Positions 1-8,061 are shown, numbered from the stretch's first letter. The stretch: DNA of 64,000 nucleotides from Oscillospiraceae bacterium (GCA_017459865.1 JAFUCD010000024.1:62001-126000); one strand, 5' to 3'. A program made the numbers and translations. Notes: generated from the letters alone by a model not told the origin.

Positions 1-780
1 GACCTCTACGGAAAGCTGCAATCTATCGGTGTACGGCAGAAACCGGACAACATCCACCTTAAAGATGAGGAAGGGGACGACATCCGCGTCAAGCTCTACG
101 GGGAAACAGAAATTGGCAAGCATTTGGTCGGTATGCTGCGTGAAGGAAACACGCTCGCGGACGCCAACATGCTTGCCTTTGTTTTTGAGCAGTCGGATAT
201 CCGCATCCGCGATCAGCTGTCCGCTGCCATCCTACAGGATCGGTATGATACACCGGATCAGATGTTCGAGGATATCAAGTTGATGCTGCGCGAGGCGGCA
301 GCGATAGAGCAGAACTTCTACTTTCCGCTCACGGGCGTTTTTGAGGATGACGGAGAGAGCTTTGAGGCGGACCCAAGCGAGATTTATCGCTATTCCGATC
401 AGATCCGCACAGCCCTGGCGCGAGAGCAGAGTCCGGAACGCGGCGGCGACATGGCGCAGTATCTGCGGGATAATCCCGGAATCCGATCAAAGCTGCTGTC
501 TGCTGAATGGGACGTCGAGGAATTCGAAATCCTTTACGGAGTTGTCCGTGTGAGGCTGACGGAGCCGTTTACTGAGACCGAAAAAGCAGAGTTCAAGGAA
601 CTGATCACAGGTCAGAACTCGGATGGTTTGGGCGAGGGATTCGAGCAGCGCCCGATCTTTACGGAGGACGGTGAGCTCTTCGTATCGATGTGGAATAGCA
701 GCGACGATTACTTTGTATACGACGATGACGAGATGGATCAATTCCTGCAAAGTCAGGGACAGCAGATGGGAGGGATGTGA
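1..780 (+). CDS. ICE accessory protein, 5'-truncated by window edge
   Basis: The reading frame is open from the first base, so the true start lies upstream and at least 259 residues are visible. I do not recognise the family with certainty. The C-terminal third contains a GQNSDGLGEGFEQ segment followed by a short VSMWNSSDDYF strand, a pattern I associate with accessory proteins of clostridial conjugative elements. The protein is acidic and has no signal peptide or membrane segment in the visible part. It ends in MGGM because the Shine-Dalgarno sequence of the next gene (GGGAGG, about 769-774) is embedded in its last codons. It is the first visible gene of a tightly packed co-directional accessory operon. 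Confidence 0.7.
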   Translation, partial: DLYGKLQSIGVRQKPDNIHLKDEEGDDIRVKLYGETEIGKHLVGMLREGNTLADANMLAFVFEQSDIRIRDQLSAAILQDRYDTPDQMFEDIKLMLREAAAIEQNFYFPLTGVFEDDGESFEADPSEIYRYSDQIRTALAREQSPERGGDMAQYLRDNPGIRSKLLSAEWDVEEFEILYGVVRVRLTEPFTETEKAEFKELITGQNSDGLGEGFEQRPIFTEDGELFVSMWNSSDDYFVYDDDEMDQFLQSQGQQMGGM

Positions 781-783
781 AAA

Positions 784-1122
784 ATGGGTGTGCTGTTTTC
801 AAAAGTCCATCTGACCGCAGACAACGGCTCGACGGAGGAATTCCTCTGCGCGGGCATTCCGGAGGAAGAGGCGGATCTGGAGGATTGGACAGCCTATCAG
901 GACTTTCTGGAGGATAATCCGGACGCCGAGTACCTGACTGCAGAAGTCAAATCCTACATTTATGGAGAGGGGGAAACCTATCGTGCCAACGAATATGAAA
1001 TTGCAGCCTATGCGCAACGAGGGGATGACTTCCTGTCTCATCCCGATGTACAGCAAACACAGGAATCCGAATTCACAATTCTATTGGATCAAAAGGAAGA
1101 CTTTGAAATGGAGGAACTTTGA
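784..1122 (+). CDS. Small acidic hypothetical ICE protein (112 aa)
   Basis: The ATG lies 3 bases after the upstream stop, and its GGGAGG ribosome site sits inside the end of the previous gene, so translation is probably coupled. The product is rich in Glu and Asp throughout and has no visible catalytic motif, signal peptide or membrane helix. I do not recognise a family. An acidic surface would fit a DNA-mimic or antirestriction-type accessory role, since the neighbours include two DNA methylases, but this is only inference. The stop codon TGA at 1120-1122 overlaps the ATG of the next gene's leader by immediate adjacency. Confidence 0.7.
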   Translation: MGVLFSKVHLTADNGSTEEFLCAGIPEEEADLEDWTAYQDFLEDNPDAEYLTAEVKSYIYGEGETYRANEYEIAAYAQRGDDFLSHPDVQQTQESEFTILLDQKEDFEMEEL

Positions 1123-1419
1123 ATGAATGAGTGGGATCGCCTGCGTCGACAGGCAGAACGTTATAAGCAGCAGTATCCGCCCGGCAAGCGCATTATGCTG
1201 CTGGAGATGGGGTCAGATCCGCGACCTGTGGAAAGCAATATGCGTGGCACCGTTCAGTGCGTGGACGATATCGGCACGGTGCATTGTGTGTTCGACAACG
1301 GCAGGGAGCTCGGGCTTATTCCCGGCGAGGATCGCTTTCGCGGTCTGACGGAGTCTGAGCTTGAAGAAGAACATATCACTGTCCATGAAGAGACGGTAGA
1401 CCATGTGATGAGCATGTGA
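1123..1419 (+). CDS. DUF4314 domain protein
   Basis: This 98-residue protein carries the DUF4314 signature: YPPGKRI near residues 19-25, a GTVQCVDDIGTVHCVFDNG strand pair around residues 41-59 and a LGLIPGEDRF segment. The fold is a small SH3-like beta barrel; the biochemical role is unknown. DUF4314 genes recur in clostridial conjugative elements next to methylases, as here. The ATG follows the upstream stop with no gap, with GGAGG at 1110-1114 inside the preceding gene. The end overlaps the alternative GTG start of the methyltransferase. Confidence 0.85.
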   Translation: MNEWDRLRRQAERYKQQYPPGKRIMLLEMGSDPRPVESNMRGTVQCVDDIGTVHCVFDNGRELGLIPGEDRFRGLTESELEEEHITVHEETVDHVMSM

Positions 1420-1427
1420 GGCGCTCC

Positions 1428-2177
1428 ATGCGGCAGATTACCATGGGGAGCCTGTTCGATGGCATTGGAGGCTTTCCGCTTGCCGCGGTGAGAAACGGGA
1501 TCGAGCCGGTCTGGGCGAGCGAAATTGAGGCATTCCCGATTGCGGTCACGAAGAAGCGATTTCCGGGAATGCAGCACGTCGGGGACATCACCAAGATCAA
1601 CGGAGCGGAGCTGCAACCGGTTGACATAATCTGTGGCGGATCACCTTGCCAGGACCTGTCTGTTGCAGGAGCGAGGGCAGGCCTTGCCGGGGAACGCTCC
1701 GGTCTTTTCATGGAGCAGATTCGTGTAATCAAGGAGATGAGAAATGCAGACAGACTACGCGGAAGAACAGGTATCGCTGTTCGACCTCGATACGGATGCT
1801 GGGAGAATGTGCCCGGCGCCTACAGCAGTGCCGGAGGGGAAGACTTCCACGCGGTCCTCGAGGAGTTCCTACACGTTGAAGAACCATCTCTTCATGTTGC
1901 TGGACCTCCGGCCGGGCGCTGGGAATATACTGGGGCCGTGCTGGGAACTCGCTCCTGTGTGGCTTGGACCACCTGGGACGCTCAATACTTCGGAGTGCCC
2001 CAGCGGCGCCGCAGAATCTTCCTTATCGCAGATTTTAGTGGATACAGCCCCATCCAGATATTATTTAAGCCCTTTGGCGTGCCTTGGAATCCTGCGGAGA
2101 GCACAGGAACGGGGGAAGACGCTGCCGCCGCTGCTCGAGCAGGCGCTGCGGATACAAGCTGGGCTGATTCGTTCTGA
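1428..2177 (+). CDS. C5-cytosine DNA methyltransferase, N-terminal (catalytic) frame
   Basis: The product carries the AdoMet and catalytic half of a C5-cytosine methyltransferase. Motif I FDGIGG lies near residues 9-14, motif IV has the nucleophile Cys74 in SPCQ, motif VI is ENV at about 126-128 and the QRRRR of motif VIII is near residue 193. The frame stops with TGA at 2175, before the target-recognition domain and motifs IX-X, which lie in the +1 frame downstream. The full enzyme therefore needs a +1 frameshift or is split by a mutation. The ATG at 1428 puts motif I at the usual place; GTG at 1416 is possible. Such enzymes protect incoming element DNA from host restriction. Confidence 0.8.
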   Translation: MRQITMGSLFDGIGGFPLAAVRNGIEPVWASEIEAFPIAVTKKRFPGMQHVGDITKINGAELQPVDIICGGSPCQDLSVAGARAGLAGERSGLFMEQIRVIKEMRNADRLRGRTGIAVRPRYGCWENVPGAYSSAGGEDFHAVLEEFLHVEEPSLHVAGPPAGRWEYTGAVLGTRSCVAWTTWDAQYFGVPQRRRRIFLIADFSGYSPIQILFKPFGVPWNPAESTGTGEDAAAAARAGAADTSWADSF

Positions 2178-2991
2178 GAAGCTGTATGCCCAAGCACCGG
2201 CGGGCTTTCTGCCGGAGTCTTCGTCCACCGCGGGAAATATCGGCTTTCAAGAGGAAACCGCACCGACGCTGAAGGCAGGTGGGAAGTCCAGCGCTGTCAT
2301 GCTTCCAACACTGTGCCTGAATGATCAGGGCGGAGACAGAATGGACAGCTCTGTGGAGCATACCGGTACTTTGCGCTCTCAGGAGCACGGGCATCAACCG
2401 CTGGTGTTTTCCAACCATGGGCAATCAACCCAATTTGATGGACCAATCTCCGTATCCACGACCGTGACAGCTGGATATGGGGAGGGTGGCAACAACACGC
2501 CTCTTGTAACGCGGGACACAGCCTATTGCATAGTTGGCAATATCATCAACAGAGAAGTGCACAATGGAGGTAATGGCACCGGAGTTAATAAGGAGGTCGC
2601 GTTTACTTTAACTGCGACCGATCATCATGCGGTGTTCGGCAGACAGCGAACCGACATCTTTAAGCCTGCCGATGTTGCCAGCACCGAAAGCGCACGGCAG
2701 CACAAGGATGCAACAGACTTGATTATGAGCCAGCCGGTGGCAGATGAGACCAAGCTGATCCGGCGCTTAATGCCGATTGAGTGTGAGCGCCTGCAGGGCT
2801 TTCCGGACGGATGGACGGACATCCCCGGTGCCTCTGACTCTAACAGATACAAGGCACTCGGAAACAGCGTTGCAATACCATGCGTAACACTGCTTTTAGC
2901 AGGGATCGCAGCAGTGCTGCGAAAATATGAGCATGACTATGATACCGTTGAAGGACTGTATCAGATGTTGAATCAGGAGAACAGAAAATGA
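1744..2991 (+). CDS. Overlapping-frame protein continuing into methyltransferase C-terminal half
   Basis: This 415-residue frame begins inside the methyltransferase gene. Its first 145 residues (MQTDYAEEQ..., then LSQILVD...YLSPLACLGILRRA) resemble, from memory, a small protein that accompanies this methylase in clostridial phages and ICEs. After position 2178 the same frame supplies the missing methyltransferase half: a target-recognition region with APTLKAGG, then RRLMPIECERLQGFPDGW (motif IX) and KALGNSVAIPC (motif X). It is thus both a separate overlapping protein and the C-terminal part of the methylase. Whether it is translated from 1744, by frameshifting, or both, cannot be seen. Very unusual compared with one-frame relatives. 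Confidence 0.65.
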   Translation: MQTDYAEEQVSLFDLDTDAGRMCPAPTAVPEGKTSTRSSRSSYTLKNHLFMLLDLRPGAGNILGPCWELAPVWLGPPGTLNTSECPSGAAESSLSQILVDTAPSRYYLSPLACLGILRRAQERGKTLPPLLEQALRIQAGLIRSEKLYAQAPAGFLPESSSTAGNIGFQEETAPTLKAGGKSSAVMLPTLCLNDQGGDRMDSSVEHTGTLRSQEHGHQPLVFSNHGQSTQFDGPISVSTTVTAGYGEGGNNTPLVTRDTAYCIVGNIINREVHNGGNGTGVNKEVAFTLTATDHHAVFGRQRTDIFKPADVASTESARQHKDATDLIMSQPVADETKLIRRLMPIECERLQGFPDGWTDIPGASDSNRYKALGNSVAIPCVTLLLAGIAAVLRKYEHDYDTVEGLYQMLNQENRK

Positions 2992-3009
2992 AATACAGGC
3001 ATAGAGGAA

Positions 3010-3055
3010 GGCCGTCAGCAGATTCTTTCGATTCTGTTGGCGGCCTTTTTTGTTT
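3010..3055 (+). terminator. Rho-independent terminator after methyltransferase
   Basis: A 14-bp stem (arms 3010-3023 and 3032-3045, with G-U pairs) is followed directly by a run of six T. It lies between the methyltransferase stop and the next gene, closing the first accessory operon. Confidence 0.85.
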
Positions 3056-3076
3056 TCACAGAAAGGAGTGAATAAT

Positions 3077-4384
3077 ATGGATGAGAACACAATGAAAGTG
3101 GAGCTCTCGTCTGAGAGTCAATATGCCCGAGGATATTCATTCGCGACGGTTGTGCTCCCGACCGGCAAAGCGCTCCTGCGCGACGCCGAGCAGCGAGCGC
3201 GATGGGGCGTCTATCCTGATGCGATGGAGATTATTACGGTGCTTTCCTGCCCGTGGGCGCCGGAGCTTTGCGACCTGAGACTGGATGTTCCGACGCTGGA
3301 CGAGCTCAATTATCTTGCGAAGCGCCTGAGTGATCTCTCACAGGAGGAGCAGACCGTTTACCGCGCACTTTGCCAAAGACGCTTCGGAGACGGAACCGGA
3401 ATCGAACCTGTTTCGGTCGAGGAGCTGATCAATATGACGTTCGATCTGGATCAGGTTCCAATCGCCTCAAATATCCAAACCGATGCGGAGCTTGGAACAT
3501 TTGTGATGGAGAATGATCTGCACCCGGATGTTGCTGCAATCCCAGAGGATTCTTTGTATTTGCTGGATCGAGCACGGATCGGCGCACTGCAGCGCGAGCA
3601 GATGGGAGGCTTATTCCTGAATGGACTCTATATCGAAACGGGAGATTATGTGCTGCCAAAGGTGTATCAGTCTGTGGAGCGTCCCGCGGATGAACCCGGG
3701 GATCGGACCGTGTTTCGGCTTCAGATTGCGGAGTCCTCTGATCGTGGCTGGGATCAGCAGGAGGAATCTCTGGAATGGATTGACCTTCCTGTAAGTCAGG
3801 AGGAGGCCGTTATGATTGCGCATCGCCATCACGAGCTGTGTGTGGAGGAATGCATGCTGTTTTCCGTGGAGTCTGCTATCCCGCAAATCGGTATGGAAAC
3901 AATCCGGGATCTGTCCGACTTCCGACAGTTGAACGAACTGGCGGAGCAGTACCTCCTGATGAACGAGGAGGATCAGATCAAGTTCAAGGCGGTGCTGCAG
4001 AGAAACGGCGTGTATGATCTTTCGGATGCGCTCTACCAGATGGAGAATCTCCAGCAGTACGAATTTATCCGTACTGTTCCGGATGAGGCAGTCTTCTTCA
4101 AGGAATACCTTGCCCACCATCTGGGACAGGACTTCGACCGACGATGGCTGGATACACTGCCGGAGGGAACAGAGGGGTATCACCTTCTTGAGCGGTTGGG
4201 TGCAAAAATGACCGAATACGGCATCGTGTCTGCTCCCGGCGTTTCGCTCTTTCAAGCTGTTTCCTGCGAGTCGCCGAGAGACCAGACGATGACCGGTCAA
4301 GATGCGGCGGAAGAAACCGGGCTGGCTCTCCATGGGGATGATTCAGCTCCGGAGCGTGAGGAGTTGACGATGGGAGGGATGTAG
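3077..4384 (+). CDS. Large antirestriction-like (ArdA-type) ICE accessory protein
   Basis: This 435-residue acidic soluble protein has an internal repeat of the LDELNYLAKRL...LSQEEQTVYRAL kind (near residues 75-100) that recurs near residue 285 as FRQLNELAEQYLLMNEEDQIKFKAVL. Such paired helical modules are typical of proteins annotated as ArdA-like antirestriction factors in clostridial conjugative elements; that assignment is from family knowledge and is tentative. ATG 3077 was chosen because AAAGGAG lies 10 bases upstream. The protein ends in TMGGM, again because the ribosome site of the next gene is built into its last codons. Confidence 0.6.
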   Translation: MDENTMKVELSSESQYARGYSFATVVLPTGKALLRDAEQRARWGVYPDAMEIITVLSCPWAPELCDLRLDVPTLDELNYLAKRLSDLSQEEQTVYRALCQRRFGDGTGIEPVSVEELINMTFDLDQVPIASNIQTDAELGTFVMENDLHPDVAAIPEDSLYLLDRARIGALQREQMGGLFLNGLYIETGDYVLPKVYQSVERPADEPGDRTVFRLQIAESSDRGWDQQEESLEWIDLPVSQEEAVMIAHRHHELCVEECMLFSVESAIPQIGMETIRDLSDFRQLNELAEQYLLMNEEDQIKFKAVLQRNGVYDLSDALYQMENLQQYEFIRTVPDEAVFFKEYLAHHLGQDFDRRWLDTLPEGTEGYHLLERLGAKMTEYGIVSAPGVSLFQAVSCESPRDQTMTGQDAAEETGLALHGDDSAPEREELTMGGM

Positions 4385-4386
4385 CT

Positions 4387-4953
4387 TTGAGCGTGAAAAT
4401 GATTTCCACCGATTCGCTGCGCCGCATGAAGGGCAGTGAGGGGCTGATCCTTCAGGGGTGCGGCGGCAGCCTGGATGAATGGGTAGACGGCATCAACGAA
4501 ATGCTGACGCAGGACGGCATCCTGCTGGATGGTTCCCGATTTCATGATTGCAGTACTTTTGAGCAGAATGGCGTGACCTGTCTGCTTTTTCCGTTTGCAG
4601 AAGATGTGAAGCTCGACATGGGAAGGCTCGCTATGTGGCGACTGCAGACACATGGCAACTTCGGCGGAACATGGCTGTCTGATTATGTTCCAAACCGGCT
4701 TGGCGGGTTCGTAGAGGAAGCGCAGCCAGCGGCACAGAAGCCGGATTGTCCGCTGATCGGGCAGGACGGCAACATCTTCAATCTGATCGGGGTTGCGGCA
4801 AGAACGCTCCGAGAGAACGGTATGGATCAGCAAGCACAGGAAATGCGCCAGCGCATTACGGAGTCCGGAGACTATTACAAGGCGCTCGGTATTATCGGCG
4901 AGTATGTAAATATCACGTCTGTGGATTCTGGTATGGAAATGGAGATGCAGTAA
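4387..4953 (+). CDS. Conserved ICE hypothetical protein (188 aa)
   Basis: The best start is TTG 4387, 2 bases after the upstream stop, with GGGAGG at 4374-4379. The N-terminal half contains a GLILQGCGGSLDEWVDGIN segment and a central LGGFVE turn; the C-terminal half (NIFNLIGVAARTLRENGM...YYKALGIIGEYVNI) looks like a separate helical module. I recognise this two-part layout from other clostridial conjugative elements but no function is known to me. No signal peptide or membrane segment. Its stop overlaps the next ATG (TAATG), implying translational coupling. Confidence 0.7.
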   Translation: MSVKMISTDSLRRMKGSEGLILQGCGGSLDEWVDGINEMLTQDGILLDGSRFHDCSTFEQNGVTCLLFPFAEDVKLDMGRLAMWRLQTHGNFGGTWLSDYVPNRLGGFVEEAQPAAQKPDCPLIGQDGNIFNLIGVAARTLRENGMDQQAQEMRQRITESGDYYKALGIIGEYVNITSVDSGMEMEMQ

Positions 4954-5285
4954 TGGATTATCAAGCATTTCTGGATCAGACGCAGACGCTGACGCAGGAG
5001 TCGGAGGACTTCTTTGTGTCACCGGATTTTCAATGTGATCAGACCGGCGGCTACCCAACCTATGTGTGTGTTGCATGGGACTTCGGAAAAGCGTGGCTGG
5101 ATCTGAACTCGTCGCTGGATTCTCCGGGAGAGAACCGTGAAGTGTATGACCGCATGTGTGCGGAATTTGGTATTCACAGATGTGAAGATGTGGAGCAGTA
5201 CCATGCGCTGCTCGAGGAATTGGGTGAGGATGCTGTCAGCAATGCTTACCTGCCGGAAGAAAATGAAGGGATGAATTTGCAATGA
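4953..5285 (+). CDS. Small acidic hypothetical ICE protein (110 aa)
   Basis: The ATG overlaps the upstream stop (TAATG at 4951-4955). The protein is acidic (many Glu and Asp), soluble and without a recognised motif. It has a short aromatic stretch (YVCVAWDFGKAWLDL) in the middle. It also overlaps the next gene by 4 bases (ATGA), so it sits firmly in the accessory operon. Function unknown; small acidic proteins encoded beside DNA methylases in mobile elements are sometimes antirestriction factors, which is only a suggestion here. Confidence 0.7.
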   Translation: MDYQAFLDQTQTLTQESEDFFVSPDFQCDQTGGYPTYVCVAWDFGKAWLDLNSSLDSPGENREVYDRMCAEFGIHRCEDVEQYHALLEELGEDAVSNAYLPEENEGMNLQ

Positions 5286-5485
5286 CGAAAGCGATTTGGT
5301 TTTTTGTAGGCTTTGGGGTCGGGGGCATCTTTATGATGATCGTTATGTGCTTCCTTCAGATCAACCGCATCCATGCGTATGAAAATGTGCTGGAAGCGGT
5401 TCGCGGGGGCGTCGATCCGGACGAGGCGATGCGCAGCATGAATTTGCTGCAGGGAGAAGAAGGAGAAAGGTGGGAATCCACTTGA
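5282..5485 (+). CDS. DUF3789 single-pass membrane protein
   Basis: This 67-residue protein has one hydrophobic helix (WFFVGFGVGGIFMMIVMCFL, about residues 6-25) followed by QINR, the layout of the DUF3789 family found in clostridial conjugative elements. The C-terminal tail is cytoplasmic-type and longer than usual (about 40 residues). It starts at an ATGA overlap with the upstream gene and its end overlaps the adenine methylase frame. Its role is unknown; the position in an early accessory operon suggests an envelope function upon element entry, which is inference. Confidence 0.75.
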   Translation: MTKAIWFFVGFGVGGIFMMIVMCFLQINRIHAYENVLEAVRGGVDPDEAMRSMNLLQGEEGERWEST

Positions 5486-6468
5486 AAACACCTGTTTCCC
5501 GCGTGGGGAACAAAAGCGCCATTCGCCACATCCTTTACGCGCTGTTTCCGCTGGAATATGAGCGATTCATCGATGTGTTCGGCGGATCGGGCAGCGTGCT
5601 TCTCGACACGCCGACGGTGGCACCGTTTGAGGTCTATAACGATTTCGACAAAGATCTTGTGAATCTGTTCCGTTGCCTGCGGGACCGGAATATGGCATTT
5701 CTCAGGGAGCTGGGCTTTTGCCATCTGAATGCCCGCGGAGACTTCTATGCTTGGAAGCGATTCCTGCGCGGCGATGAGGACATGCAGAATCGGTTTCTGC
5801 AGGAGGAATTGGAGCTTACCGAGATTCTGTTCCCGCCAATCGAAGCAAAAGAACTGCAAGCCATGCAGCGACAGCGCGCCGGAGACTATGATGTCCGGCG
5901 TGCTGTCGCTTTTTTCAAGCAGCTTCGGTGCAGCTATGCGAGCAAGGGCGACTCCTTTGGCGGGCGCCCATTTAATCTGGCAAATCTTCACGATCTTGTG
6001 CAGGCTGCGGAAACGCGCCTGCAGAACGTCGTGATCGAGAATCAGGATTTTGAGACCTTGGTCAAACACTATGACCGGGAGAACGCGTTCTTCTATCTCG
6101 ACCCGCCGTATTTCTCCACAGAGGATATGTATGACGTCCCGTTTCGATGGGAGGATCATGTCCGGCTTCGGGAGACGCTGGGGCAGATCCAGGGAAAGTT
6201 TCTCCTGTCGTATAACCAGTGCCCGGAGATCTGCGAGCTCTATGAGGGCTATGAAATGTTCTTCTTCCATCGGAATCACAGCATGCGAAATCAGTTTCGC
6301 AGACCGGATGAGGACGATGAAGAAAAGAACCTGTTTCCGGAGCTGCTGATTGCCAATTATGACCTGTACGAAAGAGAACGAGTCAAGCCGGTTCAGCTTG
6401 ACCTGTTCGGAGCGGATCTGGACAGTGAATCAGCAATGCGGGAGCGCATTGTACCAAATAACAAATAA
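5470..6468 (+). CDS. DNA adenine N6-methyltransferase (D12/Dam class)
   Basis: The 332-residue product has the AdoMet-binding motif FGGSGS at residues 37-42 and the catalytic DPPY at 211-214, in the order of the alpha-class (Dam/D12) N6-adenine methyltransferases. The N-terminal RVGNKSAI resembles the K-rich PxxxxGGK lead-in of that class. It would methylate adenine in a short DNA site and protect element DNA in new hosts. GTG 5470 directly follows AGGAGAAAG; TTG 5482 is an equally plausible start with AAGGTGGG upstream. The end carries a short linker (QLDLFG), a clamp-like peptide similar to sliding-clamp binding motifs, which may be meaningful. Confidence 0.88.
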   Translation: MGIHLKTPVSRVGNKSAIRHILYALFPLEYERFIDVFGGSGSVLLDTPTVAPFEVYNDFDKDLVNLFRCLRDRNMAFLRELGFCHLNARGDFYAWKRFLRGDEDMQNRFLQEELELTEILFPPIEAKELQAMQRQRAGDYDVRRAVAFFKQLRCSYASKGDSFGGRPFNLANLHDLVQAAETRLQNVVIENQDFETLVKHYDRENAFFYLDPPYFSTEDMYDVPFRWEDHVRLRETLGQIQGKFLLSYNQCPEICELYEGYEMFFFHRNHSMRNQFRRPDEDDEEKNLFPELLIANYDLYERERVKPVQLDLFGADLDSESAMRERIVPNNK

Positions 6469-6485
6469 CAAGGAGGAAATGAATC

Positions 6486-6665
6486 ATGACAACCCATCTT
6501 ACCCTGCAAATTCGTCTGCCGCGTCTGATGACGGGGCTTCTGAAGTCAAATCCGAATGCGGTCCTGCAGACCTATTACCGCGATGAAGTCTTTCATATCA
6601 GTGTGATTGATCTGGAGCCCGGCGAGCTTGACCCGGAAAATGAAGAGGAGGACGACTTCCAGTGA
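6486..6665 (+). CDS. Small ICE protein of 59 aa
   Basis: A strong AGGAGG (6471-6476) precedes the ATG by nine bases. The product starts MTTHLTLQIRLPRLMTGLL and ends in an acidic tail (ENEEEDDFQ). Codon use matches the neighbours and its stop overlaps the GTG start of the AbrB gene (GTGA), so the pair should be co-translated. No family recognised. Its position directly before an AbrB-type protein suggests a partner protein, perhaps an antitoxin-operon-like arrangement, but no toxin motif is visible. Confidence 0.65.
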   Translation: MTTHLTLQIRLPRLMTGLLKSNPNAVLQTYYRDEVFHISVIDLEPGELDPENEEEDDFQ

Positions 6666-6955
6666 AGCGGATTTATCGGTTTCTGGGCAAGCGCGGCAGG
6701 ACGACGATTCCGCTTCCGCTGCGTCAGATGCTTGGACTCAGACCGCAGGACATGCTCTCCTTTGAGCTGCTGGAGGACGGAGACGGCATTGTCATCCGCA
6801 AGGAATCACTTTGCGATGCCTGCTTCGATACCGTGAATGTGAGTGATCTCTCCGAGCTGATCGAGTCTATGGACGCTTCCGAACGATATGATCTGTTTCT
6901 GATGCTTCTGCGATCCCTGGGCGAGACACCGCCGGGAGGTGATACGTATGGATGA
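6662..6955 (+). CDS. AbrB/MazE/SpoVT-family DNA-binding protein
   Basis: The first 45 residues form a swapped-hairpin AbrB domain: a basic strand (RFLGKRGRTTIPLPLRQML), the LGL...D turn and the closing FELLEDGDGIVIRKE strand. The remaining 50 residues are an acidic helical tail with two Cys (CDACFD) near residue 51. Proteins of this class bind DNA as dimers and act as transition regulators or antitoxins. GTG 6662 overlaps the preceding stop. It probably regulates the accessory operon; no toxin gene is evident next to it. Confidence 0.8.
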   Translation: MKRIYRFLGKRGRTTIPLPLRQMLGLRPQDMLSFELLEDGDGIVIRKESLCDACFDTVNVSDLSELIESMDASERYDLFLMLLRSLGETPPGGDTYG

Positions 6956-7370
6956 TTACATCTTTCTGCTTCCGTTGGCGGAAGCGAATACCGAAATGGA
7001 GAGGCAGCAGTGGCGTGAAAGCTATGAGAAAAACTGCGCCTGCGCCCGCGCCATCGAGGCGGCGATTGCAAGCCATTATAGGGAATATCATCTGCGGGAC
7101 GGCACCGCAGCCGTGCTCCGGCTGTTTGGAGCGGATCGCGTGAAGTTTGTTCTGGCGGCGACCATTCAGAAGCTGGACTTTGACGGGAGAGTGTCGCGGG
7201 AGAATAAGCGCTGGGCGTCGGAGCAGGAGATTCCGGACGAAACGTTTGTCCGGGATTATTGCGTTCGCAGCCACCCCGGACTCACGAGCCTGTTCACCGA
7301 TCATGTGCTGGCGGCAGAGCCCGCGCAAGCGCCAGTGCAGTCTCACGATATGAGCATAGGAGGAATGTGA
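6948..7370 (+). CDS. DUF3849 domain protein
   Basis: The 140-residue protein matches the DUF3849 layout: a helical start with ESYEKNCACARAIEAAI, then VLRLFGADRVKFVLAATIQ, the conserved FDGRVSRENKRWA and a closing SHPGLTSLFTDHVL. DUF3849 proteins occur with YodL and DUF3846 domains in clostridial ICEs; the function is unknown. ATG 6948 was chosen for GGGAGGTG at 6934-6941. The start overlaps the end of the AbrB gene by 8 bases. The C-terminus reads SIGGM, generated by the GGAGG ribosome site of the next gene. Confidence 0.85.
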   Translation: MDDYIFLLPLAEANTEMERQQWRESYEKNCACARAIEAAIASHYREYHLRDGTAAVLRLFGADRVKFVLAATIQKLDFDGRVSRENKRWASEQEIPDETFVRDYCVRSHPGLTSLFTDHVLAAEPAQAPVQSHDMSIGGM

Positions 7371-7371
7371 T

Positions 7372-8061
7372 ATGCGCGTCAAAATCTATCAGGTGAATCC
7401 CTACCGGGATACGAACCATGTGAAGTTTCTCAGCACAACGCAGCTTCAAGAGCTTCTCGGGAGCGATCAGGTCGATCCCACGATCTACGATGAGGTGTTC
7501 AACGCGGAAGTAGATGAAATGGGCTTGGAGGATCTGTATACCAAGTTTAATTCGGAGTATCATCCGCTGTTTCGCGGCCACTCCTTGTCCATGTCCGACG
7601 TCGTTTGCATGCAGGGGAAGGCATATTTCTGCGATTTTGTTGGTTTTCAGGAGATCCCGTTTGATGAGACACAAACGCAGAAGCCTGAAAACTTGATGCG
7701 GATTCTGTATGTGGAGCCGCATAAGCCGCCTTACGAAGCGGAAATTCCGGATACGCTGGAAGCAGAGCAGAAGGCGGTCGGCGGTGGGCTGATCGAGACA
7801 ATCTACATGGGAGACGGTGTGATTCTGGTCGGAAATGAAGAATCCAAGCTGCTCGGAATGGAGGGGAACCGCTATATCCCCGAGACAGATTCGATCATGG
7901 CCGGACCGTTCTTCATCTGTGGAGACGGTGGAGAGACCTTCCGCAGCCTGTCGGATGCGGAGGCAGCGCAGTATATGCGGATCTTTGAGATCCCGGATGA
8001 GATCACACCTGAGGAAGTCGAGGAAGATACCGGCTTCTATTTCGTGGGGTTAGAGCAATGA
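7372..8061 (+). CDS. YodL-like / DUF3846 two-domain protein
   Basis: Residues 1-100 resemble a YodL-like domain (MRVKIYQVNPYRDTNHVKFL... with FRGHSLSMSDVV around residue 65). Residues from about 109 (LYVEPHKPPYEAEIPDTLE, VGGGLIETIY, then NEESKLLGM and a closing AGPFFICG) match DUF3846. The fused pair is common in clostridial conjugative elements beside DUF3849, as here; no biochemical role is known. GGAGG lies 6 bases before ATG 7372, inside the previous gene. It is the last gene before a terminator, closing the accessory operon. Confidence 0.85.
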   Translation: MRVKIYQVNPYRDTNHVKFLSTTQLQELLGSDQVDPTIYDEVFNAEVDEMGLEDLYTKFNSEYHPLFRGHSLSMSDVVCMQGKAYFCDFVGFQEIPFDETQTQKPENLMRILYVEPHKPPYEAEIPDTLEAEQKAVGGGLIETIYMGDGVILVGNEESKLLGMEGNRYIPETDSIMAGPFFICGDGGETFRSLSDAEAAQYMRIFEIPDEITPEEVEEDTGFYFVGLEQ

